Assembly (NCBI RefSeq): GCF_014196255.1
Contig: NZ_JACIDH010000020.1
Span: 1-54,804 of the forward strand
Reading direction: 5' to 3'
DNA from: Sphingomonas pseudosanguinis
GTDB lineage: Bacteria > Pseudomonadota > Alphaproteobacteria > Sphingomonadales > Sphingomonadaceae
Length of the DNA stretch: 54,804 nt
Shown here in pieces: positions 1 to 8,262 of the stretch. The translations under genes were made by a program, and so were the position numbers. Positions within the stretch are counted from its first letter, which is position 1, and each line of letters starts with the position of its first letter. The notes beneath the pieces were generated by a model. That model searched no databases. It worked only from the letters and a program-made list of their open reading frames with translations, and was not told where the DNA came from.

Positions 1-278
1 AACCAAAAGAAATCGGCCATCACACCGCCTCCTCACAGAGGCAGTGAATCACCATCACGCACATAACGGAAGCCAGTTATTGGGTCCGGACCCTAGAGTG
101 GCACTCCCAAAAAGCGCCGATTGCAGGGTCCGCCATACCCAACCCCCGTTCAGCCTGAGCGCAGTCGAAGGCCAAGGGAAGCTCTTTCCCAAAAGGGATC
201 GCGGCTCGGGCGGAAGCATGGGCTTCGCCGTCGCCCAGGCTGAACGGCGGTTGGGGAGGTGCCATGCTCCTCTTCCCC
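1..278. other. Intergenic region downstream of petC
   Basis: This stretch lies beyond the petC terminator and I see no convincing gene in it. Open frames cross it on both strands, but they carry no recognisable motif and run through the repeat at 146-250. Near 80-92 there is a short palindrome (gggtccggaccc). The gene that would lie to the left is outside the window. Confidence 0.5.
146..250. repeat. Inverted pair of dispersed repeat family A
   Basis: A copy of the sequence ccgttcagcctgagcg followed by cagtcgaaggcc begins at 146. A diverged inverted copy ending in caggctgaacgg lies at 220-248. The pair could fold into a long stem with a loop of about 40 bases. The same unit recurs near 7.8, 9.5, 19.4, 38.3 and 41.7 kb, always between genes. 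Function is unknown; in sphingomonads such units resemble REP-type elements. Confidence 0.8.
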
Positions 279-316
279 AAAAAGAAAAGGGCGGCCTCCC
301 TATCGGAAGGCCGCCC
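279..316 (-). terminator. Rho-independent terminator of the petABC operon
   Basis: On the minus strand a stem of gggcggcctt/aggccgccc type (arms at 289-299 and 305-316) is followed directly by ttttcttttt (288-279). It lies about 28 bases after the petC stop, which is the expected place for the operon terminator. Confidence 0.85.
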
Positions 317-343
317 CAGGCGCTCACATTGGCAAATCCGGTC

Positions 344-1192
344 TCAATGCTTCACGTCGCGCCAGACATTCTGATACGCGCCCCAGGCCAGGAAGCAGAA
401 CACCAGGATGAACAGGAACGCGCCGATCCCGGCGGCATGGCGCGATTCCAGCTTGGGCTCGGCGGTCCAGGTCAGGAAGGCGGCGACGTCCTTGGCCATC
501 TGGTCGCGGGTCGCCAGCGTGCCGTCGGCATACTGCACCTGACCGTCCTGAGTGATGGGCGGCGGCATCGCGATGTTCAGGTTCGCGAAGTACGGATTAT
601 AGTGCAGCCCGCTCGGTGTCTTGGCGTCGGGGAACTTGCGCAGCAGCTCGGCCGGCTGGTTGCGATAGGCGTCGGGGCCGACCAGCGAATAGACGTAATC
701 GGTGCCCTCATGCCGCGCCTTGGTGATCAGCGACAGGTCGGGCGGCAGCGCATTGTTGTTCGCCGCGCGTGCCGCGACCTCATTGGCGAAGGGCGAGGGG
801 AAGCGGTCGGCGGGGACGTTCTTGCGCGTCGTCGCTTCGCCCGTCTCGGGGTTGATCGACGGCTGCTCGATCGCCCATTGATTGGCGATCGCCTTCACCT
901 CGGCCTCGTTATAGCCCAGATCGGCGAGGTCGCGGAACGCCACCAGCCGCAACGAGTGGCAGGCCGCGCAGACTTCCTTGTAGACTTGGAAACCGCGCTG
1001 GAGCTGGCGACGATCGAACCGGCCGAAGATGCCGTCGGACGCCAGATGCGCTTCCTTGGGATGAAGGTGGAATTCCTCCTCGGCGGTGGGAGCGGGCGGC
1101 TCGGAGATGAGTCCCGACACGCTGCCCCACAGCGCGATGGCGAGGACGAAGGTGAAGGCCGCCCCGACCAGGAATGCGATGCCACGAACCAT
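344..1192 (-). CDS. petC: Cytochrome c1 of the cytochrome bc1 complex
   Basis: This 282-residue protein is the haem-c subunit of ubiquinol-cytochrome c reductase, passing electrons from the Rieske centre to soluble cytochrome c in the periplasm. An N-terminal hydrophobic segment (about residues 5-30) serves as signal or anchor. The haem-binding motif CAACH is near residue 75. The methionine ligand probably lies in the MPPPITQ segment near residue 210. A C-terminal membrane anchor (about 255-275, FLFILVFCFLAWGAY) is followed by a short charged tail. All three are standard for cytochrome c1. It is the last gene of petA-petB-petC, separated from petB by 26 bases. The ATG start is followed at once by the signal segment, which supports it. 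Confidence 0.95.
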   Translation of the reverse strand: MVRGIAFLVGAAFTFVLAIALWGSVSGLISEPPAPTAEEEFHLHPKEAHLASDGIFGRFDRRQLQRGFQVYKEVCAACHSLRLVAFRDLADLGYNEAEVKAIANQWAIEQPSINPETGEATTRKNVPADRFPSPFANEVAARAANNNALPPDLSLITKARHEGTDYVYSLVGPDAYRNQPAELLRKFPDAKTPSGLHYNPYFANLNIAMPPPITQDGQVQYADGTLATRDQMAKDVAAFLTWTAEPKLESRHAAGIGAFLFILVFCFLAWGAYQNVWRDVKH

Positions 1193-1218
1193 GTTCTTTT
1201 ATCCTCTCTCGGTTCGCG

Positions 1219-2517
1219 TCAGGCCGAGGCCGAAGGGGTCAGGGCCGACTTGGTGGGGGCCGTGCCGCCATGCTTGGCCAGCACCGCCTCGGTGATCGAG
1301 TTGGGCAGCGGCGCGGGCCGCTCCGTCCGGGCGATCCAGGGCAGGATCACCAGGAAGTGGAGGAAATAATAGGCCGCCGTCAGCTGGCTGAGGATGATGA
1401 AGAAGGGCGTTGCGGGCGAACCGCCGCACCAGCCGAGCAGCAGCACGTCGACCACCAGCACCCAGAAGGCGACCCGCGCCTTGGGCCGGAAATTGTTCGA
1501 CCGCACCGGCGAGCTGTCCAGCCAGGGGAGGAAGAACAGCAGCAGGATCGACCCGAACATCGCCAGCACGCCCCACAGCTTGGCGGGCAGGATGAAGTCG
1601 GCGGTGAAAGCGCGCAGGATCGCGTAGAAGGGCCAGAAATACCATTCGGGCACGATATGCGCCGGGGTCGAGAGCGGGTTGGCCGGGATGTAATTGTCCG
1701 GATGGCCCAGATAGTTCGGGAAGAAGAACAGCAGGCTGGCGAAGACCAGCAGGAACACGCCCAGGCCCACCGCGTCCTTGGCGGTGTAATAGGGGTGGAA
1801 GGGCACCGTGTCCTGCTCGCCCTTCACATCGACGCCGGTCGGGTTGTTCGAGCCGGGAATGTGCAGCGCCCAGATGTGCAGGATGATGACGCCCGCGATG
1901 ACGAAGGGCAGCAGATAGTGGAGCGAGAAGAAGCGGTTCAGCGCGGCATTGTCCGGCGCGAAACCGCCCAGCAGCCAGATGCGGATGGTGTCGCCGACCA
2001 GCGGGATCGCCGAGAAGAAGCCGGTGATGACCTGCGCGCCCCAGAAGCTCATCTGCCCCCAGGGGAGCACATAGCCCATGAAGGCCGTCGCCATCATCAG
2101 AAGGAAGATGACCACGCCGAGCAGCCACACCATCTCGCGCGGGGCCTTGTACGATCCGTAATAGAGGCCGCGGAAGATATGGGTGTAGACGACGATGAAG
2201 AACATCGACGCGCCGTTGGCGTGGGCATAGCGCAGGAACCAGCCTGCATTCACGTCGCGCATGATGCTTTCGACCGAGTCGAACGCGACGCCCGCATTGG
2301 CGGCATAATGCATCGCCAGCACGACGCCGGTGATGATCTGGATGGCGAGCGCGGCACCCGCCAGCACGCCGAAATTCCAGAAATAGTTCAGGTTGCGCGG
2401 CACCGGATAGCCGGCACCCACCGCATTGTAGACGAGGCGCGGCAGCGGCAGCTTCTCGTCCAACCAGCGCATGACCGGCTGTTTGGGTTGATAATGCTTG
2501 GCCCAGGGAAAGCTCAT
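1219..2517 (-). CDS. petB: Cytochrome b of the cytochrome bc1 complex
   Basis: This 432-residue integral membrane protein carries the two b haems and both quinone sites of complex III. Several transmembrane helices are evident. Haem-ligand histidines fit the MHYAANAG and [12 protein letters not shown] segments in the N-terminal half and the HYLLPF and [13 protein letters not shown] segments later. The [13 protein letters not shown] stretch is the conserved PEWY motif of the Qo site. The length is normal for an alphaproteobacterial unsplit cytochrome b. It lies 14 bases after petA and 26 bases before petC, in one transcription unit. The C-terminal tail (about residues 395-432) is polar and poorly conserved in the family. 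Confidence 0.96.
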   Translation of the reverse strand: MSFPWAKHYQPKQPVMRWLDEKLPLPRLVYNAVGAGYPVPRNLNYFWNFGVLAGAALAIQIITGVVLAMHYAANAGVAFDSVESIMRDVNAGWFLRYAHANGASMFFIVVYTHIFRGLYYGSYKAPREMVWLLGVVIFLLMMATAFMGYVLPWGQMSFWGAQVITGFFSAIPLVGDTIRIWLLGGFAPDNAALNRFFSLHYLLPFVIAGVIILHIWALHIPGSNNPTGVDVKGEQDTVPFHPYYTAKDAVGLGVFLLVFASLLFFFPNYLGHPDNYIPANPLSTPAHIVPEWYFWPFYAILRAFTADFILPAKLWGVLAMFGSILLLFFLPWLDSSPVRSNNFRPKARVAFWVLVVDVLLLGWCGGSPATPFFIILSQLTAAYYFLHFLVILPWIARTERPAPLPNSITEAVLAKHGGTAPTKSALTPSASA

Positions 2518-2531
2518 GTCTCGGGTCTCCC

Positions 2532-3125
2532 TTAAGCGGCCGCGCCGACCGTGACGGTCGTGTCGCTGTCGAATTTATAGTCGGGCACCAGCAGGTTCAG
2601 CGGGGCCGGACCCTTGCGGATGCGCGCGGCGGTGTCATAGGCCGAGCCGTGGCAGGGGCAGAAATAGCCGCCATAGGGGCCCTTGTTCTCGCCCTCGCCG
2701 GCGCCCAGCGGCACGCAACCCAGATGGGTGCACACGCCCAGCGTGATCAGCCAGTTCTTCTTGCCCGGCTTGGTCCGCTCGGCCAGCGTCTGCGGATCGC
2801 GCAGCTCGGACAGCGGCACCGCATCGGCCTCGGCGATTTCCTTGGGCGTCAGGTTGCGCACGAACAGCGGCTGCTTGCGGAAGCTGGCCTTGATCGCCTG
2901 GCCCGGCGCGATCTTGGACAGGTCGATCTCGGTCGTCGCCTGCGCCAACACATCGGCCGACGGGTTCATCTGGTTGATCAGCGGCAGGACGATCGCCACC
3001 GCGCCGACACCCGCGAACGACACGGCCGCGATGTTGATGAAGTCGCGACGGCGGGGATCATGGACCTCTTCCTGGAATGGCTCCGGCGCCTCGCCGGGGG
3101 GTACGGTATTGTCCGTCATCGCCAT
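2532..3125 (-). CDS. petA: Rieske iron-sulfur subunit of the cytochrome bc1 complex
   Basis: This 197-residue protein is the Rieske 2Fe-2S subunit that oxidises quinol at the Qo site. A twin-arginine-type N-terminal segment ([20 protein letters not shown]) forms the membrane anchor. The cluster ligands are in CTHLGC and CPCHGS near the C-terminus, with the expected Cys-His/Cys-His pattern. I chose the ATG at 3125 because gggagg-type Shine-Dalgarno sequence (complement of 3135-3140) sits about nine bases upstream. A longer frame reaching 3218 begins with residues not typical of the family. First gene of petABC; its promoter should lie in 3126-3435. Confidence 0.94.
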   Translation of the reverse strand: MAMTDNTVPPGEAPEPFQEEVHDPRRRDFINIAAVSFAGVGAVAIVLPLINQMNPSADVLAQATTEIDLSKIAPGQAIKASFRKQPLFVRNLTPKEIAEADAVPLSELRDPQTLAERTKPGKKNWLITLGVCTHLGCVPLGAGEGENKGPYGGYFCPCHGSAYDTAARIRKGPAPLNLLVPDYKFDSDTTVTVGAAA

Positions 3126-3435
3126 TCGTCCTGTCCCTCCACCTTCGATCGCGTGCGCAAACGGTACGCTCTTGGACGGTCGTGCCGGATTGATCCCGGT
3201 CATGCGCCGTCCTGTCACAGCCCGCCCATGATGAACGGTACGTCAGGTTAGCCTTGCTTGGCGGGCTTTGCCAATCCCCTTTGGGCCAATCCCCCCTTCG
3301 ACCGGCCGGTTCAGCGCCGGTGCAGCGATGGGCGCGCAGGAACTGTCGTCATCACGGCGGGTTGACCGCTGATCGACGCGGATGACGGACCCCTGCCGCA
3401 CCCGCCACGGATCGACAGGGGCATGGAGAGACAGG
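3126..3435. other. Divergent intergenic region between petA and a lipoprotein gene
   Basis: This 310-base stretch separates petA (minus) from the lipoprotein gene (plus) and must hold the promoters of both. I see a possible EcfG-type promoter for the rightward gene at 3339-3363. No clear sigma-70 promoter for petA was identified by eye, and no gene is supported here. Confidence 0.45.
3339..3363 (+). promoter_or_regulatory. Possible EcfG (general stress) promoter
   Basis: The sequence ggaac at 3339-3343 is followed 16 bases later by ggtt (3360-3363). This is one base off the alphaproteobacterial EcfG consensus GGAAC-N16/17-CGTT. It lies about 70 bases upstream of the lipoprotein start. A very similar arrangement precedes the lipoprotein gene at 27616-27921. 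Inference only. Confidence 0.35.
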
Positions 3436-3939
3436 ATGGTCTTGGGCAAGACGTGGAGCGCGTTGGTCGCGGCCGGTTTGCTGGCGCTGGGCGGATGCAC
3501 CGATGGCTATGGCTATAGCGGCGTGTCGGTCGGCGCGGGCTATGGCGGCGGCTATGCGCCCGGCTATTATGGCGGCGGGCTGGGTTACGCGCCGTCCTAT
3601 TATGGCTGGTACGACAATTTCTATTATCCGGGCACCGGCGTCTATGTCTACGACCGCTACCGCCGTCCCTATGCCTGGAATGACGGGCAGCGCGCCTATT
3701 GGCAGGGGCGCCGCGACGCATGGCGCGGCGGCGCGATCCGGGATCAGTGGCGCGGCTGGGGCCGGGGCGGCTGGCGCGGGCCGGTGCCCGGCGCGGCACC
3801 CGGCTGGCGTGGGCGCGGGGGCGTCGTGCCGACGCCGGGCGCACCGCGGGCCGAGCGCTGGCGCGGCAATCGCGGGACGCCGGGCACGTGGCGCGGCGGC
3901 CGCTGGGGCGGCGGGCGCGGCGGACGCGGCCCGCGCTGA
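3436..3939 (+). CDS. Gly/Tyr-rich lipoprotein with Arg/Gly/Trp-rich tail, function unknown
   Basis: This 167-residue protein begins with a lipoprotein signal peptide ending in the lipobox LALGGC, so it should be lipid-anchored in the envelope. The first half after the cysteine is rich in Gly and Tyr (YGGGYAPGYYGGG). A motif around YVYDRYRRPYAWND follows. The C-terminal third is dominated by Arg, Gly and Trp (WRGG-type repeats), giving a very basic low-complexity tail. I chose the ATG at 3436 because ggagag precedes it by a few bases and the signal peptide starts there; the frame stays open back to 3382. A weak hairpin follows the stop. I do not recognise a named family. A structural or cell-surface binding role is possible but unproven. 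Confidence 0.7.
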   Translation: MVLGKTWSALVAAGLLALGGCTDGYGYSGVSVGAGYGGGYAPGYYGGGLGYAPSYYGWYDNFYYPGTGVYVYDRYRRPYAWNDGQRAYWQGRRDAWRGGAIRDQWRGWGRGGWRGPVPGAAPGWRGRGGVVPTPGAPRAERWRGNRGTPGTWRGGRWGGGRGGRGPR

Positions 3940-3946
3940 TTAGACT

Positions 3947-3969
3947 CTGATCCAGCAAAGCCGGATCAG
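3947..3969 (+). terminator. Weak terminator-like hairpin
   Basis: Arms ctgatcc (3947-3953) and ggatcag (3963-3969) pair perfectly around a nine-base loop, just after the lipoprotein stop. There is no T-run, so termination is uncertain. Confidence 0.4.
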
Positions 3970-4099
3970 TGCGGCACCGGCCCACTCCCCCTCCCGACCC
4001 CCAAAGCGTATCCTGAATGGATGGTCGGATGGGGAGCTGGCCAGTGTTGCTTCTACGTGAGTGGATCAGACTCTATAGCAGGATGACATAGAGTGAACT

Positions 4100-4203
4100 C
4101 ACCCCTCCCCTTCAGGGAAGAGGCCGGGGGTGGGGCGCCTCCACAGGCGAGCAGTTCGCGGCGATGCCCCACCCCAACCCCTCCCCTGAAGGGGAGGGGC
4201 TCG
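4100..4203. repeat. Palindromic intergenic repeat family D, copy 1
   Basis: The unit opens with cacccctccccttcaggg and closes with cccctgaaggggaggggctc. A central ggggtgggg/ccccacccc pair lies inside these outer arms, so the element is largely self-complementary. A second, closely similar copy lies at 53014-53113. Both sit between genes near a 3' end. No open frame within it looks real. Confidence 0.8.
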
Positions 4204-4231
4204 CGTTGACTCGGCGCAATGTCATCACGCT

Positions 4232-4681
4232 CTAACCCGCCGGTTTCGTCCGCACCAGCAGGGTCGGGCGGAACCGCATCACGGCGACATCGCCCTGATT
4301 GAACACGGTCAGCTGGCTGATGACGAACCCCATTTCGGGCCGGCTGGCCGAGGTCCGCGTCTCCAGCACCTCGGTCTCGCAGCGCAGCGTATCGCCGGGA
4401 TAGACGGGCTTCAGCCAGCGAAGCTCGTCGACGCCGGGCGACCCCAGGCTCTGAAAGCCCGTCTCGCGATAATAGGCGACGATCATCGCCATCGTCATCG
4501 ACGCGGTGTGCCAGCCGCTGGCGGACAGCCGGCCGAAATGGGTGGCGGCGGCGGCTTCGTCGGACAGGTGGAAAGGCTGCGGGTCGAAGCGCTCGGCAAA
4601 GGCGATCACCTCGTCGCGGTCGACATGGCAGTTGCCGAAGCTCGCCTTGTCGCCGACCGTGACATCCTCCAGAAAAACCAT
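4232..4681 (-). CDS. MaoC-like acyl dehydratase (hot-dog fold)
   Basis: This 149-residue protein has the MaoC/R-specific enoyl-hydratase pattern. A segment DPQPFHLSDEAA (about residues 40-51), with its Asp and His, fits the hydratase active-site motif. It is followed by FGRLSASGWHTASM, the family's conserved G-W-H segment. Such proteins hydrate or dehydrate acyl-CoA thioesters; the substrate cannot be told from sequence. I chose the ATG at 4681, preceded by aaggag at about eight bases; a longer frame reaches 4708 but overlaps the upstream gene. It starts ten bases after the stop of the phosphodiesterase gene and is probably cotranscribed with it, though no functional link is obvious. Confidence 0.85.
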   Translation of the reverse strand: MVFLEDVTVGDKASFGNCHVDRDEVIAFAERFDPQPFHLSDEAAAATHFGRLSASGWHTASMTMAMIVAYYRETGFQSLGSPGVDELRWLKPVYPGDTLRCETEVLETRTSASRPEMGFVISQLTVFNQGDVAVMRFRPTLLVRTKPAG

Positions 4682-4691
4682 TCCGCGCTCC

Positions 4692-6005
4692 TTATCGCTT
4701 GAACACACGCCGAACCGGCGCGTCGGTGCCGTCCAGCCCCCGGCCCGGCGGCAAGCCGATCAGGTCGCGCAGCATAGGCGCCACCGCGACATTGTCGAAC
4801 GGGGCGAGGCGGATGCCGGGCCGGATCGCGGGGCCATGCGCGATGAACAGCGCCGCCATGCTGGGGTCGGCATTGTCATAACCATGCATGCCGCCGGCAA
4901 AGGGCTTGTCGGGGCGCTTCGCCCTGATCAGCCATCCCGCCTCCGCCAGGCAGAAATAGGGGGCGATGCGGGGGTTGCGGCCATAATGGAAGCGCGCGGG
5001 AATCTCGCTCTTGCGCCAGCAATCGACATGGTCGTGATGTCCGAGCAGACGGCGCTCCAGCGCGGCTTCATGCCCCGGCACCGCCTGAATCGCGGCGAAG
5101 GGGCCGTCCTCGATCAGTTGGTAATCGGCGGGGTCCGCGAACTGGTCGAGCGCGACGACCCGGTCGCTGGAGGTGGCGGCCATGCCGTGATCGGCGACGA
5201 TGAGCAGATTGACCGGCTGGTCCAGCGCGGCCAGCCCGTCGCGCAGCCGACCGATGGCGGCGTCGACGGCGCGGATCGCTCCGGCGACCTCGGGCGAATC
5301 CGGCCCGGCCTCATGGCCCATATGATCGACTTCGTCGAAATACAGCGTCAGGAAGCGGGGGCGGGTCGCCGCCGGCCGCCGCAGCCAGTCGATGATGGCG
5401 TCGACCCGCTGGCGATCATTGACCGCGCCGCTGAACTGCTGCCAGTCATGGGGGCGCAGACCGCCCTCGAAATCGCCGTTGGGCTTTTGGGTGGCGCCCC
5501 AGGCGATATTCGAGCCGGGCCAGAACATCGTCGCGGTCGGTATGCCGGCCTTTTCGGCGGTGACCCAGATCGGCTCGGCGGCATTCCACCAATAGGGCTG
5601 CTCCGACGACATGGTGAAGCGCTCGCCGGGGTGCGCGGGGTCGAGGAAGCCGTTGGCGACGATGCCGTGCCGGTCGGGCACGACGCCGGTCACCAGCGTC
5701 CAATGGTTCGGAAAGGTCTTGGACGGAAAGGCCGGCCGCATCACGCCCGTCGCGCCGGTCGCCGCCAGCCTCGACAGGTTGGGGCTGAGCCCGCGCGCCA
5801 GATAGTCGGCGCGAAAGCCGTCGATCGACACCAGGATGGTCACCGGTGCCTTCGCCTCGCCAGTGGTGGCGGCAGCCGAGACGGGGGACGCGGGCGCCGC
5901 GCGTGTCACCGGTTCCAGCGCGGGCGGGGTATAGGGATAGGCGCAACCCCCGGCGAGCAGGGCCAGCAGGGCAGGGGCGATGGCGGTAAGCGAACGGCGG
6001 ATCAC
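4692..6005 (-). CDS. NPP-type nucleotide pyrophosphatase/phosphodiesterase, lipoprotein
   Basis: The protein of about 437 residues belongs to the alkaline-phosphatase superfamily, nucleotide pyrophosphatase/phosphodiesterase branch. After a signal peptide with a lipobox (LLAGGC) come SIDGFRADYL, with the metal-binding Asp, and then PSKTFPNHWTLVTG, where the Thr is the expected nucleophile. DEVDHMGHEAG and VADHGMA supply further zinc ligands. It is therefore probably a periplasmic or surface-anchored hydrolase of phosphodiester or pyrophosphate bonds; the substrate is unknown. I chose the GTG at 6005 because it starts the signal peptide and is preceded by aaagga; the frame remains open to 6107. 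Followed by a MaoC-like gene after ten bases. Confidence 0.88.
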   Translation of the reverse strand: MIRRSLTAIAPALLALLAGGCAYPYTPPALEPVTRAAPASPVSAAATTGEAKAPVTILVSIDGFRADYLARGLSPNLSRLAATGATGVMRPAFPSKTFPNHWTLVTGVVPDRHGIVANGFLDPAHPGERFTMSSEQPYWWNAAEPIWVTAEKAGIPTATMFWPGSNIAWGATQKPNGDFEGGLRPHDWQQFSGAVNDRQRVDAIIDWLRRPAATRPRFLTLYFDEVDHMGHEAGPDSPEVAGAIRAVDAAIGRLRDGLAALDQPVNLLIVADHGMAATSSDRVVALDQFADPADYQLIEDGPFAAIQAVPGHEAALERRLLGHHDHVDCWRKSEIPARFHYGRNPRIAPYFCLAEAGWLIRAKRPDKPFAGGMHGYDNADPSMAALFIAHGPAIRPGIRLAPFDNVAVAPMLRDLIGLPPGRGLDGTDAPVRRVFKR

Positions 6006-6110
6006 GGTCGGGAAAGTCCTTTCGTCCGAGCCCGATAGCGTCCTCTTATGACACAGGCGAGGCGAATGATGCCGATGCCGCGTGGCAGGGACCGGCCGTG
6101 CCGGCACGGG

Positions 6111-6503
6111 TCAGTCGACCGGAAAGAACCGACGAATATCGGGATCGGCGTTGCGCAGCAGCAGGCGGAGCCGCTGCGCGGACTCGTCGGGGCGATCACC
6201 CGGCAGGCTCGCCATCGCCCAGTCGCCGAAGACCGGGGCGTCGGTCATGCGATCGTCGAGGATGCGGATGCCGGCATGGCGCGGATCGCACATGATCCGC
6301 GACAGGGTTTCGCGCACGCTGTCGGCCGGACCTTCGAGCAGCTGGCGATATTGCCCGCCGCCGGTCCACAGGATGCCGGATATGCCGTCCATGCCGTTGT
6401 TGCGCCGCGACACCGCCAAGATGTCCTGGTGATCGGCGCGCTCGTCACCGCCCACCGACTGGCTGCTGTAAATGATTCGGCGAACAGGGTTAACATGGAT
6501 CAT
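6111..6503 (-). CDS. BLUF-domain blue-light photoreceptor
   Basis: This 130-residue protein is essentially one BLUF domain, which binds FAD and senses blue light. The flavin-contacting residues of the family can be matched. Tyr is in RRIIYSSQ, Asn in SRRNNGMDGISG and Gln in QYRQLLEG, with the Trp/Met switch region in FGDWAMASL. There is no attached output domain, so it probably signals through a partner protein, as short BLUF proteins do. The start is uncertain. The ATG at 6503 gives the normal family N-terminus but lacks a clear Shine-Dalgarno sequence. A TTG at 6545 would add 14 residues encoded by a perfect 30-bp palindrome (6505-6534). I prefer 6503. The preceding gene is ychF, separated by a terminator. 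Confidence 0.88.
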   Translation of the reverse strand: MIHVNPVRRIIYSSQSVGGDERADHQDILAVSRRNNGMDGISGILWTGGGQYRQLLEGPADSVRETLSRIMCDPRHAGIRILDDRMTDAPVFGDWAMASLPGDRPDESAQRLRLLLRNADPDIRRFFPVD

Positions 6504-6504
6504 G

Positions 6505-6534
6505 ACGAGATAGATATCGCGATATCTATCTCGT
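6505..6534. promoter_or_regulatory. Perfect 30-bp palindrome abutting the BLUF start codon
   Basis: The sequence reads acgagatagatatcg followed by its exact reverse complement, a 15-bp half-site with no mismatch. It ends one base before the ATG of the BLUF gene. It could be an operator for a dimeric regulator, or a hairpin that hides the translation start. It is AT-rich within a GC-rich genome, and I see no other copy in the window. Confidence 0.7.
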
Positions 6535-6543
6535 GCAAGGGCC

Positions 6544-6581
6544 AAGACGGCCGGGCGGAGCGATCACCGCCCGGCGCGTCT
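6544..6581 (-). terminator. Terminator hairpin after ychF
   Basis: Immediately after the ychF stop codon the minus strand carries aagacgcgccgggcgg, an eight-base loop and ccgcccggccgtctt. This is a stem of about 15 pairs with one bulge. No strong T-run follows, but the stem is very stable and correctly placed. Confidence 0.65.
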
Positions 6582-7682
6582 TCAGACGTTGAAGCGGAAC
6601 AGCATCACGTCGCCGTCTTGGACGACATATTCCTTGCCCTCGGCGCGTAGCTTGCCCGATTCGCGTGCGCCCGCCTCGCCCTTGCAGGCGATATAGTCGG
6701 CAAAGGCGATCGTCTCGGCGCGGATGAAGCCGCGTTCGAAGTCGCTGTGGATCTCGCCCGCCGCATTGGGCGCCTTGGCGCCGCGATGGACGGTCCAGGC
6801 ACGGGCTTCCTTCGGCCCGACGGTGAAGAAGGTGAGGAGGTCGAGCAGCGCGTAGCCGGCGCGGATGACGCGGGCGAGGCCGGTTTCCGACAGGCCCAGC
6901 TCGGACAGGAACTCGCCGCGATCTTCCGTTGGCATGGTCGCGATCTCGGCCTCGATCGCTGCCGACACGACGACGGCCTGCGCGCCTTCGGCGGCGGCCT
7001 TCTCGAAGACGCGTTGCGAATGCGCGTTGCCGTTCGCCGCGTTCGATTCCTCGACATTGCAGACATAGAGGACCGGCTTGGCGGTCAGCAGCTGTGCCTG
7101 TGAAAAGACGCGCGCTTCCTCGTCGTCCTTCGGCTTGGTCAGCCGGGCCGGCTTGCCCTCGCGGAGCAGCTCCAGCGTCTGGCCGAGCACCGAGGCGGCG
7201 ATCTTGGCTTCCTTGTCGCCCTGCTGGCCCTTCTTGATGAAGGCGGGGACGCGCTTTTCCAGGCTTTCGAGGTCGGAGAGCATCAGCTCGGTCTCGACCG
7301 TCTCGGCATCGGCGATGGGGTCGACCTTGCCCTCGACATGGGTGACGTCGCCGTCCTCGAAGCAGCGCAGGACGTGGACGATCGCATCCACCTCACGGAT
7401 ATTGCCCAGGAACTGGTTGCCCAGCCCTTCGCCCTTGGACGCGCCGCGCACCAGGCCGGCAATGTCGACAAAGGCGAGCTGCGTCTCGATGATCTTGGCC
7501 GAACCGGCGATCTCGGCCAGCTGGTACAGGCGCGGATCGGGGACCGCGACATTGCCGACATTGGGCTCGATCGTGCAGAACGGATAATTGGCGGCCTGCG
7601 CCGCCGCCGTTTCGGTCAGCGCGTTGAAAAGGGTAGACTTGCCGACATTCGGCAGGCCGACGATGCCGCAGCGGAAACCCAT
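6582..7682 (-). CDS. ychF: Redox-regulated ATPase YchF (Obg/TRAFAC family)
   Basis: This 366-residue cytosolic P-loop protein is the universal YchF/OLA1 ATPase, associated with the ribosome and stress responses. The Walker A motif GLPNVGKST is at residues 9-17. DIAGLVRGASKGEGLGNQFL is the switch-II region. The NVEES segment replaces the GTP-specifying NKxD, which explains ATP preference in this family. A C-terminal TGS domain (about residues 280-366, FTVGPKEARAWTV onwards) completes the protein. The length is normal. It starts at an ATG and ends just before a strong hairpin, so it is probably monocistronic. Confidence 0.96.
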   Translation of the reverse strand: MGFRCGIVGLPNVGKSTLFNALTETAAAQAANYPFCTIEPNVGNVAVPDPRLYQLAEIAGSAKIIETQLAFVDIAGLVRGASKGEGLGNQFLGNIREVDAIVHVLRCFEDGDVTHVEGKVDPIADAETVETELMLSDLESLEKRVPAFIKKGQQGDKEAKIAASVLGQTLELLREGKPARLTKPKDDEEARVFSQAQLLTAKPVLYVCNVEESNAANGNAHSQRVFEKAAAEGAQAVVVSAAIEAEIATMPTEDRGEFLSELGLSETGLARVIRAGYALLDLLTFFTVGPKEARAWTVHRGAKAPNAAGEIHSDFERGFIRAETIAFADYIACKGEAGARESGKLRAEGKEYVVQDGDVMLFRFNV

Positions 7683-7778
7683 GCGTCGCTTATCCTACAG
7701 GAAAGGGAGAAAGCGTCCCTCTAGCGATGATGGGGGGACTTCTCAACCGATGGTGGGGGCCGCCTGATGCCCAAACGG

Positions 7779-7881
7779 CCGTTCAGCCTGAGCGAAGTCG
7801 AAGGCCATGGGAATTGGTTGGCAAAGTGCCCCCTGAGGCGAAGGTCAGCCAGTGGCCTTCGACTTCGCTCAGGCTGAACGG
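7779..7881. repeat. Inverted pair of dispersed repeat family A
   Basis: Direct unit ccgttcagcctgagcgaagt... at 7779-7812 and a clean inverted unit ggccttcgacttcgctcagg... at 7854-7881 face each other over a spacer of about 40 bases. The transcript could form a stem of over 25 pairs. It lies between ychF and a small membrane-protein gene, both on the minus strand. Confidence 0.85.
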
Positions 7882-7904
7882 GCCGGGGGAAGGGGTGATC
7901 AGGG

Positions 7905-8099
7905 TCAGGCGATCCCGACCATCATCGCGGCGGCCCACCCGAGCAGCAGCATGCCCAGTGCGCTCGAAAAGCCCATCATCACCAGGCCCATATAATGCAG
8001 CATCGGCGGATTGGCGCGCTGCGCCTTCTTGTTCCGGCCGAGGCCCGACAGCACGAAGCTCGCCAACATGCCAAAGGTGAAGACAGCGAATTCGAGCAT
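7905..8099 (-). CDS. Small two-helix membrane protein, function unknown
   Basis: The 64-residue product has two hydrophobic stretches, about residues 3-19 (FAVFTFGMLASFVLSGL) and 38-62 (LVMMGFSSALGMLLLGWAAAMM). A basic, polar linker (GRNKKAQRANPPMLHY) separates them, so it is probably a small inner-membrane protein. The start is a plain ATG; no strong ribosome-binding site is visible. An inverted repeat ttaacc/ggttaa lies about 40 bases upstream. I do not recognise the family. The membrane pattern and the lack of a better gene here make it plausible, but it could be spurious. Confidence 0.55.
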   Translation of the reverse strand: MLEFAVFTFGMLASFVLSGLGRNKKAQRANPPMLHYMGLVMMGFSSALGMLLLGWAAAMMVGIA

Positions 8100-8262
8100 C
8101 GGGGTAGCGTCCGGTCTGGGGTGCGATCGCTATCGCCCTTAACCAAGATAGGTTAACAGCACGATATCGCGTCGACGAAGCGCCTTTCATGTGCGACCGA
8201 ATGAGGGAACTTTTCATCCGGTCGCGGGTGTGGTGCAGGTCGTCGACCCCGCAAGCGTCAGA

